In this document: positions 1-8,584 of the stretch, piece after piece
How positions within the stretch are numbered: the first letter of the stretch is position 1
Layout of the letters: every line of letters starts with the position of its first letter
Source of the DNA: Nocardioides baculatus
GTDB lineage: Bacteria; Actinomycetota; Actinomycetes; Propionibacteriales; Nocardioidaceae
Length of the DNA stretch: 64,000 nucleotides
Direction of reading: 5' to 3'
NCBI RefSeq assembly: GCF_016735675.1
Contig: NZ_JAERSG010000001.1
Location: forward strand, 992,001 to 1,056,000
Translations under genes and position numbers: made by a program
Notes under the pieces: model-generated
What the model was told of the DNA's origin: nothing
What the model saw: the letters and a program-made list of their open reading frames with translations, nothing else
Database searches by the model: none

Positions 1-561
1 CGCCTCGCCTGCGATCGCGCCGCCCTCGTCGACGACGAGCCAGGGCGTGACACCACGCTCGCGGAGCACCTCCACCGCCTCGACGGCGGCCGTGCCGCTG
101 ACCTCCTCGTCGCAGCCGAAGGACAGCCAGACGTCCTGCGCGGGCACGTGCCCGGCCTCGAGCAGCGACTCGACGGCCTCGCAGATCCCGACCACGCAGC
201 CCTTGTCGTCGAGGGTGCCGCGGCCCCAGATCGCCGGTCCGGTGGGGGACCCGTGGATCTCGCCGCCGAACGGGTCGTGCTGCCACGGTGCGTCCGCGTC
301 GACGGGGACTACGTCGAGGTGGGCCATCAGCACGACCGGTCGGTCGGCGCTGGCGCCGGGCCAGTTGAAGAGGAGCCCGTGCGTGCCGACGATGGTGAGC
401 GTCAGCCGCTCGTGCAGGAGCGGGAACTGGGTCTTCAGCTCGGCGAGCAGCCGGTCGAACGCCTCCGGGTCGACGCGGCTGGGGTCGCGGTCGGAGACGG
501 TCGGGATGCGGACGAGGGCCTGCAGGGCCGTCACCACGCGCGTCTCGACGGGCACGGTCAT
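1..561 (-). CDS. M20 family metallopeptidase (3' end beyond window)
   Basis: The reverse-strand frame opens with MTVPVETRVVTALQALVRIPT and is still open at base 1, so only about 187 N-terminal residues are visible. It carries the M20 (carboxypeptidase/acylase-type) signature: a metal-binding stretch MAHLDVVPVD at about residue 82, followed by a WGRGTLDDKG stretch (usually G-R-G-x-x-D-x-K-G) and the catalytic-glutamate region FGCDEEVSG. Proteins of this type hydrolyse peptide or N-acyl amide bonds with two zinc ions. The start codon overlaps the stop of the upstream nitroreductase by 4 bases (ATGA), so the two are probably translated from one message. The substrate cannot be told from the visible part; the resemblance is to PM20D1/carboxypeptidase S-like enzymes. 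Confidence 0.85.
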   Translation of the reverse strand, partial: MTVPVETRVVTALQALVRIPTVSDRDPSRVDPEAFDRLLAELKTQFPLLHERLTLTIVGTHGLLFNWPGASADRPVVLMAHLDVVPVDADAPWQHDPFGGEIHGSPTGPAIWGRGTLDDKGCVVGICEAVESLLEAGHVPAQDVWLSFGCDEEVSGTAAVEAVEVLRERGVTPWLVVDEGGAIAGEA

Positions 562-1184
562 GGGCTGACCGTAGTGCCCCACTGGCCGCGGTGGACGACA
601 TTGGTACGCCGTTCGCGCCGGGCCGCCGACCCCTGCGAGCCCGTGTCCTCGTCCCGGTGGCCGACCGTGATCGCGCCGACCGGCGTGTGGTCGGCGGGGA
701 TGCTGAACGCCGAGCGGAGGTCGTCGACGTACTCGCCGGGCACGCCGAAGAAGCACGCACCGAGTCCTTCGTCGACGGCCGTCTGGAGGATCAGCAGCGA
801 GGCCATCCCGGCGTCGACGTACCAGTAGGGAACCGGCCAGCGGTCCTCGCTGCGGTCGGTCCAGCCCTTGTCGGGCTCGGCGTAGCGGTCGAGGTAGGCA
901 TCCTTGGACGCGAGCGGCACGATCACGACCGGCGCCGTGCGCATGCCGTCGAGCCAGGTGTTGGGCCGGGCGTGGGCGCCGGTCGACCGCGCGCCCGTCG
1001 CCCACCAGAAGAGGTCGACGTCGGTCGGGGTGTCGAGCACGAGGAACGCCCAGCCCTGGCTGAAGCCGGCGTTGGGCGCCCGCTGCGCGTGCTCGAGCAT
1101 CCGGTCGACCGCGGCAGGGTCCACCGGCTTCGACGAGTAGCGACGGATCATCCGCCGGCGGCGCACGACGTCACGGAACTCCAT
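558..1184 (-). CDS. nitroreductase family FMN-dependent oxidoreductase
   Basis: This 208-residue protein starts MEFRDVVRRRRMIRRY, the usual nitroreductase N-terminus whose Arg residues contact the FMN phosphate. It then has RAPNAGFSQGWAFLV, where family members bind flavin, and a C-terminal GACFFGVPGEYVDDLR...PVGAITVGH block that completes the flavin pocket. Such proteins are dimeric and reduce nitro compounds, quinones or related electrophiles using NAD(P)H; the real substrate is unknown. I chose the ATG at 1184 because residues further upstream do not resemble the family. The stop overlaps the M20 peptidase start by 4 bases. The promoter presumably lies in the divergent 1185-1340 spacer, which has repeated GTCTC/GAGAC words. 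Confidence 0.88.
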   Translation of the reverse strand: MEFRDVVRRRRMIRRYSSKPVDPAAVDRMLEHAQRAPNAGFSQGWAFLVLDTPTDVDLFWWATGARSTGAHARPNTWLDGMRTAPVVIVPLASKDAYLDRYAEPDKGWTDRSEDRWPVPYWYVDAGMASLLILQTAVDEGLGACFFGVPGEYVDDLRSAFSIPADHTPVGAITVGHRDEDTGSQGSAARRERRTNVVHRGQWGTTVSP

Positions 1185-1243
1185 GGCTCCATCATCGCGG
1201 AGCAGGAGGTGGTGGAAGTTCAAGATCCATCGGTGGTTGAGGT

Positions 1244-1287
1244 GCGAGACGGAGCGGGTCTCGCCACCGCGTCTCATATCCGAGACG
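1244..1287. promoter_or_regulatory. possible operator: two GTCTC/GAGAC inverted repeats
   Basis: The 156-bp divergent spacer between the nitroreductase and the hut-linked amidohydrolase holds GCGAGAC (1244-1250) facing GTCTCGC (1258-1264), then CGTCTC (1270-1275) facing GAGACG (1282-1287). Four copies of one half-site within 44 bp is what a dimeric repressor site often looks like. The binding protein is unknown, and no regulator gene sits beside it. Confidence 0.4.
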
Positions 1288-1340
1288 AGTTGCCGACGTG
1301 GCGCGTTGACCGGGGTCGGTGATGCCGGTGGACTGCTCGC

Positions 1341-2555
1341 ATGCCCGCCAGCCGAGACTTCGAGGAGATGTGGCGCGACCTCGCACCGGTCGGCCGGTCC
1401 GCCTCCTCCGGCGGCTACTACCGCCAGCCCTGGGCGTCCGCCGAGACCGAGCTGCGGGCGTGGTTCGTCGAGCAGTGCGCGGCGCGCGGGCTCACCGTCG
1501 AGACCGACGGCATCGGCAACCAGGTCGCCTGGTGGGGTGACGGCGAGGGGCCGGGCGTCCTCACCGGCTCGCACCTCGACTCCGTCCTCGACGGCGGTGC
1601 GTACGACGGCCCGCTGGGCGTCGTGTCCGCCCTGGCGGCGCTCGACGCCCTGCGCGACCGGGGCGTCACGCCGGCGCGCCCGATCGGGATCGGCGTCTTC
1701 GTGGAGGAGGAGGGCTCACGGTTCGGCCGGGCCTGCCTCGGCTCACGGCTGGTGACCGGCGCGACCACGTGGGACCAGGCGAAGGAGCTGACCGACCGCG
1801 ACGGCGTCTTCCTCGCCGACGCGATCGCCGGCGCCGGGCTGGACCCGTCGGCGGGGCTGCTCTCGCTGGATCGCGTGGGCACCTTCGTGGAGCTCCACGT
1901 CGAGCAGGGCCGCGACCTCGTGGACCGCGACGTCGCCGTCGGGCTGGCGAGCGAGATCTGGCCGCACGGGCGCTGGCGCTTCGACTTCGCGGGCCAGGCC
2001 AACCACGCCGGCACCACGCGGATGGAGGACCGGCACGACCCGATGCTCACCTATGCGATGACCGCGCTCGCCGCCAACAAGCAGGCCCGCCTCGCGGGCC
2101 AGCGCGCGACCTTCGGTCGCCTCGCGGTCGAGCCCAACGGCACCAACGCGGTGCCGTCGCTGGTGACCGCCTGGCTCGACGCCCGCGCCTCGTCGGACGA
2201 TGCCCTCGCGTCCCTGGTGGCCGAGGTTCAGCGGCAGGCCGACGACCGGGCCGGTCGCGACGGCACCTCGCTGGTCGTGACCCCGGAGTCGGTGTCCGGG
2301 TCGGTCGTCTTCGACGCCGACCTGGCCGCCCGCCTGGCCGCGCTCGGCGGCTGGCCGGTCATCCCGACGCAGGCCGGCCACGACGCCGGCATCCTCTCCG
2401 CCGCCGGCATCTCGACGGCCATGGTCTTCGTCCGCAACCCGACGGGCATCTCGCACTCGCCCGACGAGCACGCCGGGACCGCTGACTGCCTGGCCGGGGT
2501 CGAGGCGCTGGCCGACGTGCTGGCCGAGCTGGCCGGCAGCGCGGACCTCGCATGA
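1341..2555 (+). CDS. M20 amidohydrolase (allantoate/N-carbamoyl amino acid hydrolase-like) in hut operon
   Basis: This 404-residue protein has the whole M20 amidase set: GSHLDSV (first metal His/Asp), GGAYDGPLGV (bridging Asp), FVEEEGSRFG (catalytic and metal Glu), ELHVEQG (His of the lid/metal region), and a closing GISHSPDE with the last metal His. The family splits carbamoyl or acyl groups from small amino-acid derivatives such as allantoate or N-carbamoyl amino acids. The gene overlaps hutF by 4 bases (ATGA), and no purine-catabolism gene is nearby. HutF yields N-formylglutamate and no HutG is in view, so this enzyme may instead deformylate N-formylglutamate. That role is inference; the family call is solid. 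Confidence 0.85.
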   Translation: MPASRDFEEMWRDLAPVGRSASSGGYYRQPWASAETELRAWFVEQCAARGLTVETDGIGNQVAWWGDGEGPGVLTGSHLDSVLDGGAYDGPLGVVSALAALDALRDRGVTPARPIGIGVFVEEEGSRFGRACLGSRLVTGATTWDQAKELTDRDGVFLADAIAGAGLDPSAGLLSLDRVGTFVELHVEQGRDLVDRDVAVGLASEIWPHGRWRFDFAGQANHAGTTRMEDRHDPMLTYAMTALAANKQARLAGQRATFGRLAVEPNGTNAVPSLVTAWLDARASSDDALASLVAEVQRQADDRAGRDGTSLVVTPESVSGSVVFDADLAARLAALGGWPVIPTQAGHDAGILSAAGISTAMVFVRNPTGISHSPDEHAGTADCLAGVEALADVLAELAGSADLA

Positions 2556-3856
2556 CGGCGTACCTCCTCGAGCGTGCCTGGCTGGGCGACCGGTTCCACG
2601 ACGACGTGCTGGTCGAGGTGGAGGACGGACGCTTCGCGTCGGTGACCCCCGACTCCGACCCGCCGCGCGCGATCCCGGTGCGCGGGCTCGTCGTGCCGGG
2701 CCTCGCCAACACCCACAGCCACGCCTTCCACCGGGCCCTGCGCGGTCGCACCCAGCGCGAGCGCGGCACGTTCTGGACCTGGCGCGACCAGATGTACGAC
2801 GTCGCCGCGCGGCTCGATCCCGACACCTACCTCGCCCTCGCGCGGGCGACGTACCGCGAGATGGCCGCGGCCGGGATCACCTGCGTCGGGGAGTTCCACT
2901 ACCTCCACCACCAGCCCGACGGCACGCCCTACGCCGACCCCAACGAGATGGGGCTCGCCCTGGTGCACGCGGCGCGCGAGGCGGGCATCCGGATCACGTT
3001 GCTCGACACGGTCTACCTGTCGTCCGGCTTCGGCGCCGCCCCCGAGGGGGCGCAGGTGCGCTACAGCGACGGGTCGGTCGCGTCCTGGGTGGACCGGGTG
3101 GATGCGCTGGTCGAGGGAGGCCACGCCCGCGTCGGTGCGGCGGTCCACTCCGTCCGCGCGGTCCCCGCTGCCGACCTCGACGCAGTCGCGGCGTGGGTGG
3201 GCGACCGGCCGCTGCACGTCCACGTCTCCGAGCAGGTCGCCGAGAACGACGCGTGCCTGGCGGCGTACGACGTCACCCCGACGCGGCTGCTCGCCGACCA
3301 CGGCCTGGTCGGGCCGACGACATCGCTGGTGCACGCCACCCACCTCACTGACGACGACGTCACCCTCATCGGCGGGGCGCGCGCCTACGCGGCGTTCTGC
3401 CCCACCACCGAGCGCGACCTCGGCGACGGCGTCGGGCCGTCGCGGCGGCTGCACGACGCCGGCGCCCGGCTGACCCTCGGGTCCGACAGCCACGCCGTGA
3501 TCGACCCGTTCGAGGAGATGCGCGCCGTCGAGCTCGACGAGCGGCTGGCCACCCAGCAGCGCGGCCACTGGACCGCCCAGGAGCTGCTGACGGCCGCCAC
3601 CACCGACGGTCACGCGTCGCTCGGCTGGGTGGATGCGGGCGCGATCGCCGTCGGGCAGCGGGCCGACCTGGTCGTGCTGGACCCGGCGTCCCCCCGCACG
3701 GCGGGCACCGGCCGCGACGAGAACACCGCCGTCTTCGCGGCCGCCGCCGAGGACGTACGTCGCGTGATGGCGGACGGCCGCTGGATCGCCGACGACGGCG
3801 ACCGCGCCGCCATCGGGCGCGAGCTCGACGACGTGATCGGGAGGATCAGGACATGA
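2552..3856 (+). CDS. hutF: formimidoylglutamate deiminase (HutF)
   Basis: This 434-residue metal-dependent amidohydrolase has, in order, [13 protein letters not shown] (metal HxH), [15 protein letters not shown] (metal His), LVHATHL and [16 protein letters not shown] (metal/catalytic Asp). The HVSEQ and [12 protein letters not shown] segments are typical of HutF as opposed to other cytosine-deaminase relatives. HutF converts N-formimino-L-glutamate to N-formyl-L-glutamate plus ammonia in the five-step histidine pathway. It lies between the M20 amidohydrolase (4-bp overlap) and hutI, so the order differs from the biochemical order, but all three probably share a transcript. A repeat-like 133-bp spacer separates it from hutI. 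Confidence 0.93.
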   Translation: MTAYLLERAWLGDRFHDDVLVEVEDGRFASVTPDSDPPRAIPVRGLVVPGLANTHSHAFHRALRGRTQRERGTFWTWRDQMYDVAARLDPDTYLALARATYREMAAAGITCVGEFHYLHHQPDGTPYADPNEMGLALVHAAREAGIRITLLDTVYLSSGFGAAPEGAQVRYSDGSVASWVDRVDALVEGGHARVGAAVHSVRAVPAADLDAVAAWVGDRPLHVHVSEQVAENDACLAAYDVTPTRLLADHGLVGPTTSLVHATHLTDDDVTLIGGARAYAAFCPTTERDLGDGVGPSRRLHDAGARLTLGSDSHAVIDPFEEMRAVELDERLATQQRGHWTAQELLTAATTDGHASLGWVDAGAIAVGQRADLVVLDPASPRTAGTGRDENTAVFAAAAEDVRRVMADGRWIADDGDRAAIGRELDDVIGRIRT

Positions 3857-3989
3857 AGCTCACCCCACGACCTTCTTCTCCTCCGCAACACTTCACCCCA
3901 CAGCCTCCTGGTTCCCCCGCTGCGCTCCTCCACCACGAGCCTGCGGGGACCTCGAAGCGCTCCTCCGAACAACGCCGCAGGGACCCCGC
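3857..3989. repeat. intergenic repeat at hutF-hutI junction (long copy)
   Basis: The spacer shares blocks with the dnaJ-hspR spacer at 39287-39356: CACCCCACGAC-x-TTCTTC right after the stop codon, CCCCCGCT-x-CGCTCCTCC in the middle, and AACGCCGC-x-GGGA just before the next start. It is flanked by CATGA on both sides: hutF ends in ...ACATGA and hutI begins with ATGA. This is the picture expected if the element went into an original ATGA stop/start overlap. This copy is about 60 bp longer than the other and repeats a GCTCCTCC word internally. Confidence 0.65.
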
Positions 3990-5153
3990 ATGACGACCAC
4001 GGTGATCACCGGCATCGGCGAGCTCGTCACCAACGACCCCGGGCGGGAGGGGCTGCTCGGCCTCGTCCACGACGCAGCTCTGGTCGTCGAGGGTGGCCGC
4101 ATCGCCTGGGTCGGCCCGGCCGCCGAGGCACCTGAGGCCGACGTCCAGGTGGACGCCGGCGGCCGCGCCGTGATCCCCGGCTTCGTGGACAGCCACAGCC
4201 ACCTCGTCTTCGCCGGCGACCGGTCGGCGGAGTTCGAGGCCCGGATGACCGGCCAGCCCTACACGGCCGGCGGCATCCGCACGACCGTCGCGCGGACCCG
4301 CGCCGCCTCCGACGAGCAGCTGACCTCCCACGTCGCCCGGCTCGTCGCCGAGATGCGGGCGCAGGGCACGACCACCCTGGAGATCAAGAGCGGCTACGGG
4401 CTGTCGGTCCACGACGAGGCGCGCAGCCTCGCGGTGGCCCGCCAGTTCACCGAGGAGACGACCTTCCTCGGCGCCCACGTGGTGCCCGCCGACACCTCTG
4501 CCGAGGCGTACGTCGACCTCGTCACCGGCCCGATGCTGGCGGCCGCGGCACCGCACGCCCGGTGGATCGACGTGTTCTGCGAGGACGGCGCCTTCGACGT
4601 CGACCAGGCGCGCACCATCCTCGCCGCGGGGTCCGCCAGCGGCCTGCGCGGGCGGCTCCACGCCAACCAGCTGACGTACGGCGGCGGCGTGCAGCTGGCC
4701 TGCGAGCTGGGCCTGGTCGCGGTCGACCACTGCACCTTCCTCAGCCCGCTGGACGTCGAGTCGCTGAGGGACTCACGGACGATCGCGACGCTCCTGCCGG
4801 GCGTGGAGTTCTCCACCCGCCAGCCCTATCCCGACGCCCGCGGCCTGCTCGACGCCGGCGTACGGATCGCCCTCGCCAGCGACTGCAACCCCGGCTCGTG
4901 CTTCACCTCCTCGATGGCGCTGTGCATCGCGCTCGCGGTCCGCGAGATGCGGATGAGCCCGGCAGAGGCGCTGCACGCGGCGACCGCCATGGGTGCCGCC
5001 GCCCTCGACCGCGACGACGTCGGCGTGCTCGCCCCCGGCAAGGCCGCCGACCTCGTCCTGCTCGACGCCCCGTCCTACGTCCACCTGGCCTACCGCCCGG
5101 GCGTCCCGCTCGTGGCGGGGGTCTGGCAGGCCGGCCGCCCCACGCTGGGGTAG
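3990..5153 (+). CDS. hutI: imidazolonepropionase (HutI)
   Basis: This 387-residue amidohydrolase has [16 protein letters not shown] (metal HxH), [14 protein letters not shown] (substrate-binding Arg region), [32 protein letters not shown] and [15 protein letters not shown] (metal Asp and active-site loop). All are characteristic of HutI, which opens the ring of 4-imidazolone-5-propionate to give N-formimino-L-glutamate, the substrate of HutF just upstream. The TAG stop lies inside the first arm of a strong inverted repeat (5147-5249), which may end this transcript. hutH and hutU are not in the window. Confidence 0.95.
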   Translation: MTTTVITGIGELVTNDPGREGLLGLVHDAALVVEGGRIAWVGPAAEAPEADVQVDAGGRAVIPGFVDSHSHLVFAGDRSAEFEARMTGQPYTAGGIRTTVARTRAASDEQLTSHVARLVAEMRAQGTTTLEIKSGYGLSVHDEARSLAVARQFTEETTFLGAHVVPADTSAEAYVDLVTGPMLAAAAPHARWIDVFCEDGAFDVDQARTILAAGSASGLRGRLHANQLTYGGGVQLACELGLVAVDHCTFLSPLDVESLRDSRTIATLLPGVEFSTRQPYPDARGLLDAGVRIALASDCNPGSCFTSSMALCIALAVREMRMSPAEALHAATAMGAAALDRDDVGVLAPGKAADLVLLDAPSYVHLAYRPGVPLVAGVWQAGRPTLG

Positions 5154-5355
5154 TCCACCGGGAAACGGTCGTCGGGCGTGCCGGGGTAGTCCACCGGCAA
5201 ACGGTCGTCCAGGCGGCCTCGGGACAGCCCTTTCCCGGTGGACTACCCCGGCCCCCGGCTACCTCAGACGTCCGTCGTACGCCGTCCGCGCACCGATCTG
5301 AGGTAGCCAGCCACGCGTAGATAGGGCACCTGCCCGATGTCCGGGCCTACCTCAG
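5147..5355. repeat. stacked direct and inverted repeats downstream of hutI
   Basis: GGGGTAGTCCACCGGGAAA (5147-5165, containing the hutI stop) is repeated with one change at 5183-5201; both copies are followed by CGGTCGTC. The perfect reverse complement of the first copy stands at 5231-5249, so either copy can pair with it. Next comes a second perfect 12-bp inverted repeat, GGCTACCTCAGA (5257-5268) with TCTGAGGTAGCC (5297-5308), and a third CCTACCTCAG at 5346-5355 that could compete for the same partner. A transcription terminator for hut and/or a leader with alternative folds for the following small gene would fit. Confidence 0.7.
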
Positions 5356-5364
5356 CGACGGAAT

Positions 5365-5401
5365 CTCTTCTCACGGTCCACCACGGGACCGCCGAGAAGA
5401 G
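5365..5401 (+). promoter_or_regulatory. 5' hairpin overlapping the Shine-Dalgarno of the 39-aa gene
   Basis: CTCTTCTC (5365-5372) pairs perfectly with GAGAAGAG (5394-5401), and inside it CGGTCC (5374-5379) pairs with GGACCG (5386-5391), leaving a 6-nt loop. The outer 3' arm runs into the purine-rich ribosome binding site GAGAAGAGGAGAAG just before ATG 5411. Folding would partly hide that site. This suggests control of translation, but the signal is unknown. Confidence 0.5.
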
Positions 5402-5410
5402 GAGAAGCAC

Positions 5411-5530
5411 ATGTTCACGACCGACAGCTTCCTGGGTGCCGAGATCAAGTACCGCCAGGAGAAGGTCCGCCAGGACTACCGGCCGCGCCGCTGGATCCGC
5501 CGCGACGACGTCGCGACCACGCAGAAGTGA
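5411..5530 (+). CDS. 39-residue basic small protein
   Basis: ATG 5411 lies 6-8 nt after a strong AGAGGAGAAG ribosome site and opens a 39-codon frame beginning MFTTDSFLGAEIKYRQEK and rich in Arg, Lys and Asp (RQDYRPRRWIRRDD). There is no signal peptide or membrane segment; it should be a soluble, partly helical, positively charged peptide. Its stop overlaps a GTG that can start the LuxR regulator (GTGA), so the two genes may be translationally coupled. I do not recognise a family with confidence. The ribosome site, the hairpin before it and the overlap together support a real gene. Confidence 0.65.
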   Translation: MFTTDSFLGAEIKYRQEKVRQDYRPRRWIRRDDVATTQK

Positions 5531-8514
5531 CGCGCGGCGCGATCGGCGCCGGGGTGTCGGAGCGGCACGACACAATGTCGTCCGTGCCGGCGCTGAGGAC
5601 CACCGATCTCATCGGACGCGATGCCGAGCTGGAGCAGCTGAGCTCCCAGCTCGGCATTCGTGCGTCCGGAGGTGCCGCGCCCACCGAGCAGTCCGTCCGC
5701 GCGATGCTCGTCGCCGGCGACGCAGGCGTCGGCAAGACCCGCGTCCTGATGGCGCTCCGCGACGCCGCGATCGAGGCGGGTTGGCACGTGGTCGCCGGCC
5801 ACTGCCTCGACCTCGCCGACAGCTCCCTTCCCTACCTCCCCTTCTCCGAGATCCTCGGCCGCGTGATGGCCGACCAGCCCGACGTCGCGAGCCGCGTCCT
5901 CGACCAGCACCCCACTCTCGCCCGGCTCCAGCCGGGCCGCCGGATCCGCAGCAGCGAGACCGCGTCGGGCGACCAGGCCCTCGACCGCGGCAACGTCTAC
6001 GACGCGTTCGGCGACCTCCTCGCCGCCGTCGCTCACGACGCGCCCGTCCTCGTCGTGGTCGAGGACGCCCACTGGGCCGACGAGTCCACCCGCGACATGC
6101 TCAGCTTCCTCTTCTCCCGGCCCGTCCCCGGCGTCTCGCTCGTCGTCTCCTACCGCGCCGACGACCTCCACCGGCGCCACCCGCTCCGCCGCCAGGTCGC
6201 CGAGTGGATGCGTCTGCGGGGCGTCGACCGGCTCCAGGTCGAGCCGCTCCACGACGACGACGTACGCCTCCTCGTGCGCGCGCTGCACCCCTCGACCATG
6301 TCGGAGGCGGAGTACGTCTCGATCGTCGACCGGGCCGAGGGCAACCCGTTCTTCATCGAGGAGCTCGTCGGCGCCGCGTGGTCCGGCCAGGTGCCCGGCG
6401 AGCTCGCCGACGTGCTGCTCGTCCACCTCGACCGCCTCGACGACACCACCCGCCAGGTCGTGCGGCTGGTCTCGGTCGCCGGGCGGCAGGTCAGCCACGA
6501 GCTGCTGGCCGCGGTGTCCGACCTCGGGGCCGCCGAGCTCGAGACCGCGCTCCGCAACGCCGTCGAGTCCCACGTGCTCGTCGCCTCGCGCGGTGGCACC
6601 TACGCCTTCCGCCACGCCCTGCTCGGCGAGGCGGTCTACGACGACCTGCTCCCGGGCGAGCGGATCCGGCTCCACGCCGACTTCGTCTCGGCGCTGGGCG
6701 AGGGACGCGCCGTCGGTACGGCGGCGGAGCTGGCGCAGCACGCCCGCCGGGCCGACGACCGGCCGGTCGCCGTCCACGCCTCCATCGAGGCCGGCGAGGA
6801 GGCGCTCGCCGTCGGCGGTCCGTCCGAGGCGGCCACCCACTTCCTCGACGCCCTCGAGCTGATCGACACGGCGCGCACCGCGGTCCCCGGCGTCGACGCC
6901 GTCGCACTCACCCGACGGTGTGCCGACGCACTCATCGCTGCCGGCCGGGTGCCCAAGGCGGTCAAGGTGCTCCGGGCCCGCCTGGCGACCCTGCCGGGCG
7001 ACGGCTCCGACCTCGACCGCGGCCAGCTGCTGACGTCGCTCGCCTCGGCCCAGCTGCTCACCGACACCACCGACTCCCCGCGTGAGACCTCGGCCGAGGC
7101 GGTCGCGCTGCTGCGCGGCGCGGCGCCCAAGCTGCTGGCGCGCGCCCTCCTCGTGCACGCCCAGAGCCTCGGCAGCTGGCACACCGACGACGCGCGGTCG
7201 GTCGCGCTGGAGGCGCTCGAGATCGCCGAGCGCAACGACCTCACCAGCCTTGCTGTCGAGCTGCACACGACGGTCGCCGGACTCGACCCCGACGGTGGAT
7301 CGAGTGCCAGCGCGGGCTGGCGCTCGGCGGCCGACCGGGCCCGTCGCGCCGGCCTGCTCGAGCCCGAGCTCCGCGCGCTCTACCTCCTCGGTCGGCTGCA
7401 CCAGGACGAGGGCGACATCGACTCCGCCATCGAGGTCTACCGCGAGGTGATCGAGCGCAGCGAGGTCGGTGGCCTCGCCTGGTCGCCCTACCCCGCCGAG
7501 GCGCGGCTCCTGCTCGCGGTGGCGCTGACCCACCAGGGTCGCCTCGACGAGGCCTGGGACCTGCTCGACGTGAGCGGGCAGAACCCGCCGATGGTCTTCG
7601 AGTGGCTCTACTTCGCCCACCAGATGCTGATCCTCATCGGCATCCGCGGCGAGCCCAAGCCCAAGGCGCTCGAGCGGCTGCGCGACTACTGGGGCACCGA
7701 CGGTCTCACCGCCATCTCCTCGGGGAGCGCCGAGCTGCTGCGGGCGACGGCGGCCGGCGACGCCGCCACCGCGGTCGAGGTCTACGACCACGTGGTGGAG
7801 ACGGTCGTGCCGCTGTGGCACGACTGGTTCCAGGCGCGGCTCCGGCTCGCCACGCTCGTCGTGGCCGCGCTCGCCAACGCGGCGCCGCGGCAGTCGGCCG
7901 ACGAGCGTGGGTCGGCGCGCGTCGACGTCGAGCGGATGGTCGCCGACGGCGGCCGGGTGATCGACTTCTACGCCCCCTACGACGGCAGCCACGGCCCGGA
8001 GTACCACATGTGGGTCGCCCGCCGGACCGCCGAGCACCTGCGCTGGCGCTGGCTCGCGCAGGTCGATCCGCCGTCGGGCGACGAGCTCGTCGCCGCGTGG
8101 CGGGCAGCCGAGGAGGCGGCCGTCGCCTACGGCAGCGTGCCTGAGATCGCCCAGGCGCGCGTGCGGCTGGCAGGGGTGCTCCGCGCCACCGGCGATGCGG
8201 GCGCAGCGCGCGAGCTGGCCGACCTGGCCCGCGACGCGGCGCACGCGATGGGCGCCCGCCCGCTGCTCGACGAGCTCACCGCGCAGGGCTCGGCGCCCGC
8301 CCCGGCGACCGCGACCGGCGAGGTGGCGCTCACGCCGCGCGAGTCCGAGATCCTCGCGCTCGTCGCCGAGGGCCGGAGCAACGGCGAGATCGGCAAGCAG
8401 CTCTTCATCAGCACCAAGACCGTCTCGGTGCACGTCTCCAACGTGCTCGCCAAGCTCGACGCCGCCTCGCGCACCGAGGCCGCGGCCGTCGCCCGGCGCC
8501 GCGGCCTGATCTGA
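5527..8514 (+). CDS. large LuxR-family regulator with AAA ATPase domain
   Basis: This 995-residue protein has a P-loop GDAGVGKTR at about residues 64-72, a Walker B-like VLVVVEDAHWADEST near residue 180, a long helical middle part like the TPR region of these regulators, and a C-terminal LuxR/GerE helix-turn-helix beginning LTPRESEILALVAEG (about 930-995). It is a LAL/MalT-like STAND regulator, whose DNA binding is usually gated by ATP and a ligand. The GTG start at 5527 overlaps the stop of the 39-aa gene; an alternative ATG at 5575 gives MSSVPALRTTDLIGRD, which fits the family start equally well. The target genes are unknown. Confidence 0.9.
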   Translation: MTRGAIGAGVSERHDTMSSVPALRTTDLIGRDAELEQLSSQLGIRASGGAAPTEQSVRAMLVAGDAGVGKTRVLMALRDAAIEAGWHVVAGHCLDLADSSLPYLPFSEILGRVMADQPDVASRVLDQHPTLARLQPGRRIRSSETASGDQALDRGNVYDAFGDLLAAVAHDAPVLVVVEDAHWADESTRDMLSFLFSRPVPGVSLVVSYRADDLHRRHPLRRQVAEWMRLRGVDRLQVEPLHDDDVRLLVRALHPSTMSEAEYVSIVDRAEGNPFFIEELVGAAWSGQVPGELADVLLVHLDRLDDTTRQVVRLVSVAGRQVSHELLAAVSDLGAAELETALRNAVESHVLVASRGGTYAFRHALLGEAVYDDLLPGERIRLHADFVSALGEGRAVGTAAELAQHARRADDRPVAVHASIEAGEEALAVGGPSEAATHFLDALELIDTARTAVPGVDAVALTRRCADALIAAGRVPKAVKVLRARLATLPGDGSDLDRGQLLTSLASAQLLTDTTDSPRETSAEAVALLRGAAPKLLARALLVHAQSLGSWHTDDARSVALEALEIAERNDLTSLAVELHTTVAGLDPDGGSSASAGWRSAADRARRAGLLEPELRALYLLGRLHQDEGDIDSAIEVYREVIERSEVGGLAWSPYPAEARLLLAVALTHQGRLDEAWDLLDVSGQNPPMVFEWLYFAHQMLILIGIRGEPKPKALERLRDYWGTDGLTAISSGSAELLRATAAGDAATAVEVYDHVVETVVPLWHDWFQARLRLATLVVAALANAAPRQSADERGSARVDVERMVADGGRVIDFYAPYDGSHGPEYHMWVARRTAEHLRWRWLAQVDPPSGDELVAAWRAAEEAAVAYGSVPEIAQARVRLAGVLRATGDAGAARELADLARDAAHAMGARPLLDELTAQGSAPAPATATGEVALTPRESEILALVAEGRSNGEIGKQLFISTKTVSVHVSNVLAKLDAASRTEAAAVARRRGLI

Positions 8515-8548
8515 CGGCGAACCGTTTCGCACGTCCCCGAGCGGGTAG

Positions 8549-8566
8549 GAGATCGGCACCGATCTC
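8549..8566. promoter_or_regulatory. 8-bp perfect hairpin upstream of secreted HECAH protein
   Basis: GAGATCGG (8549-8556) and CCGATCTC (8559-8566) form a perfect palindrome in the 70-bp gap between the LuxR gene and the secreted protein gene. It could be an operator or part of a weak terminator. With a 2-nt loop an RNA hairpin would lose its innermost pair. Confidence 0.35.
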
Positions 8567-8584
8567 GAGACACGGGGAGCACCC

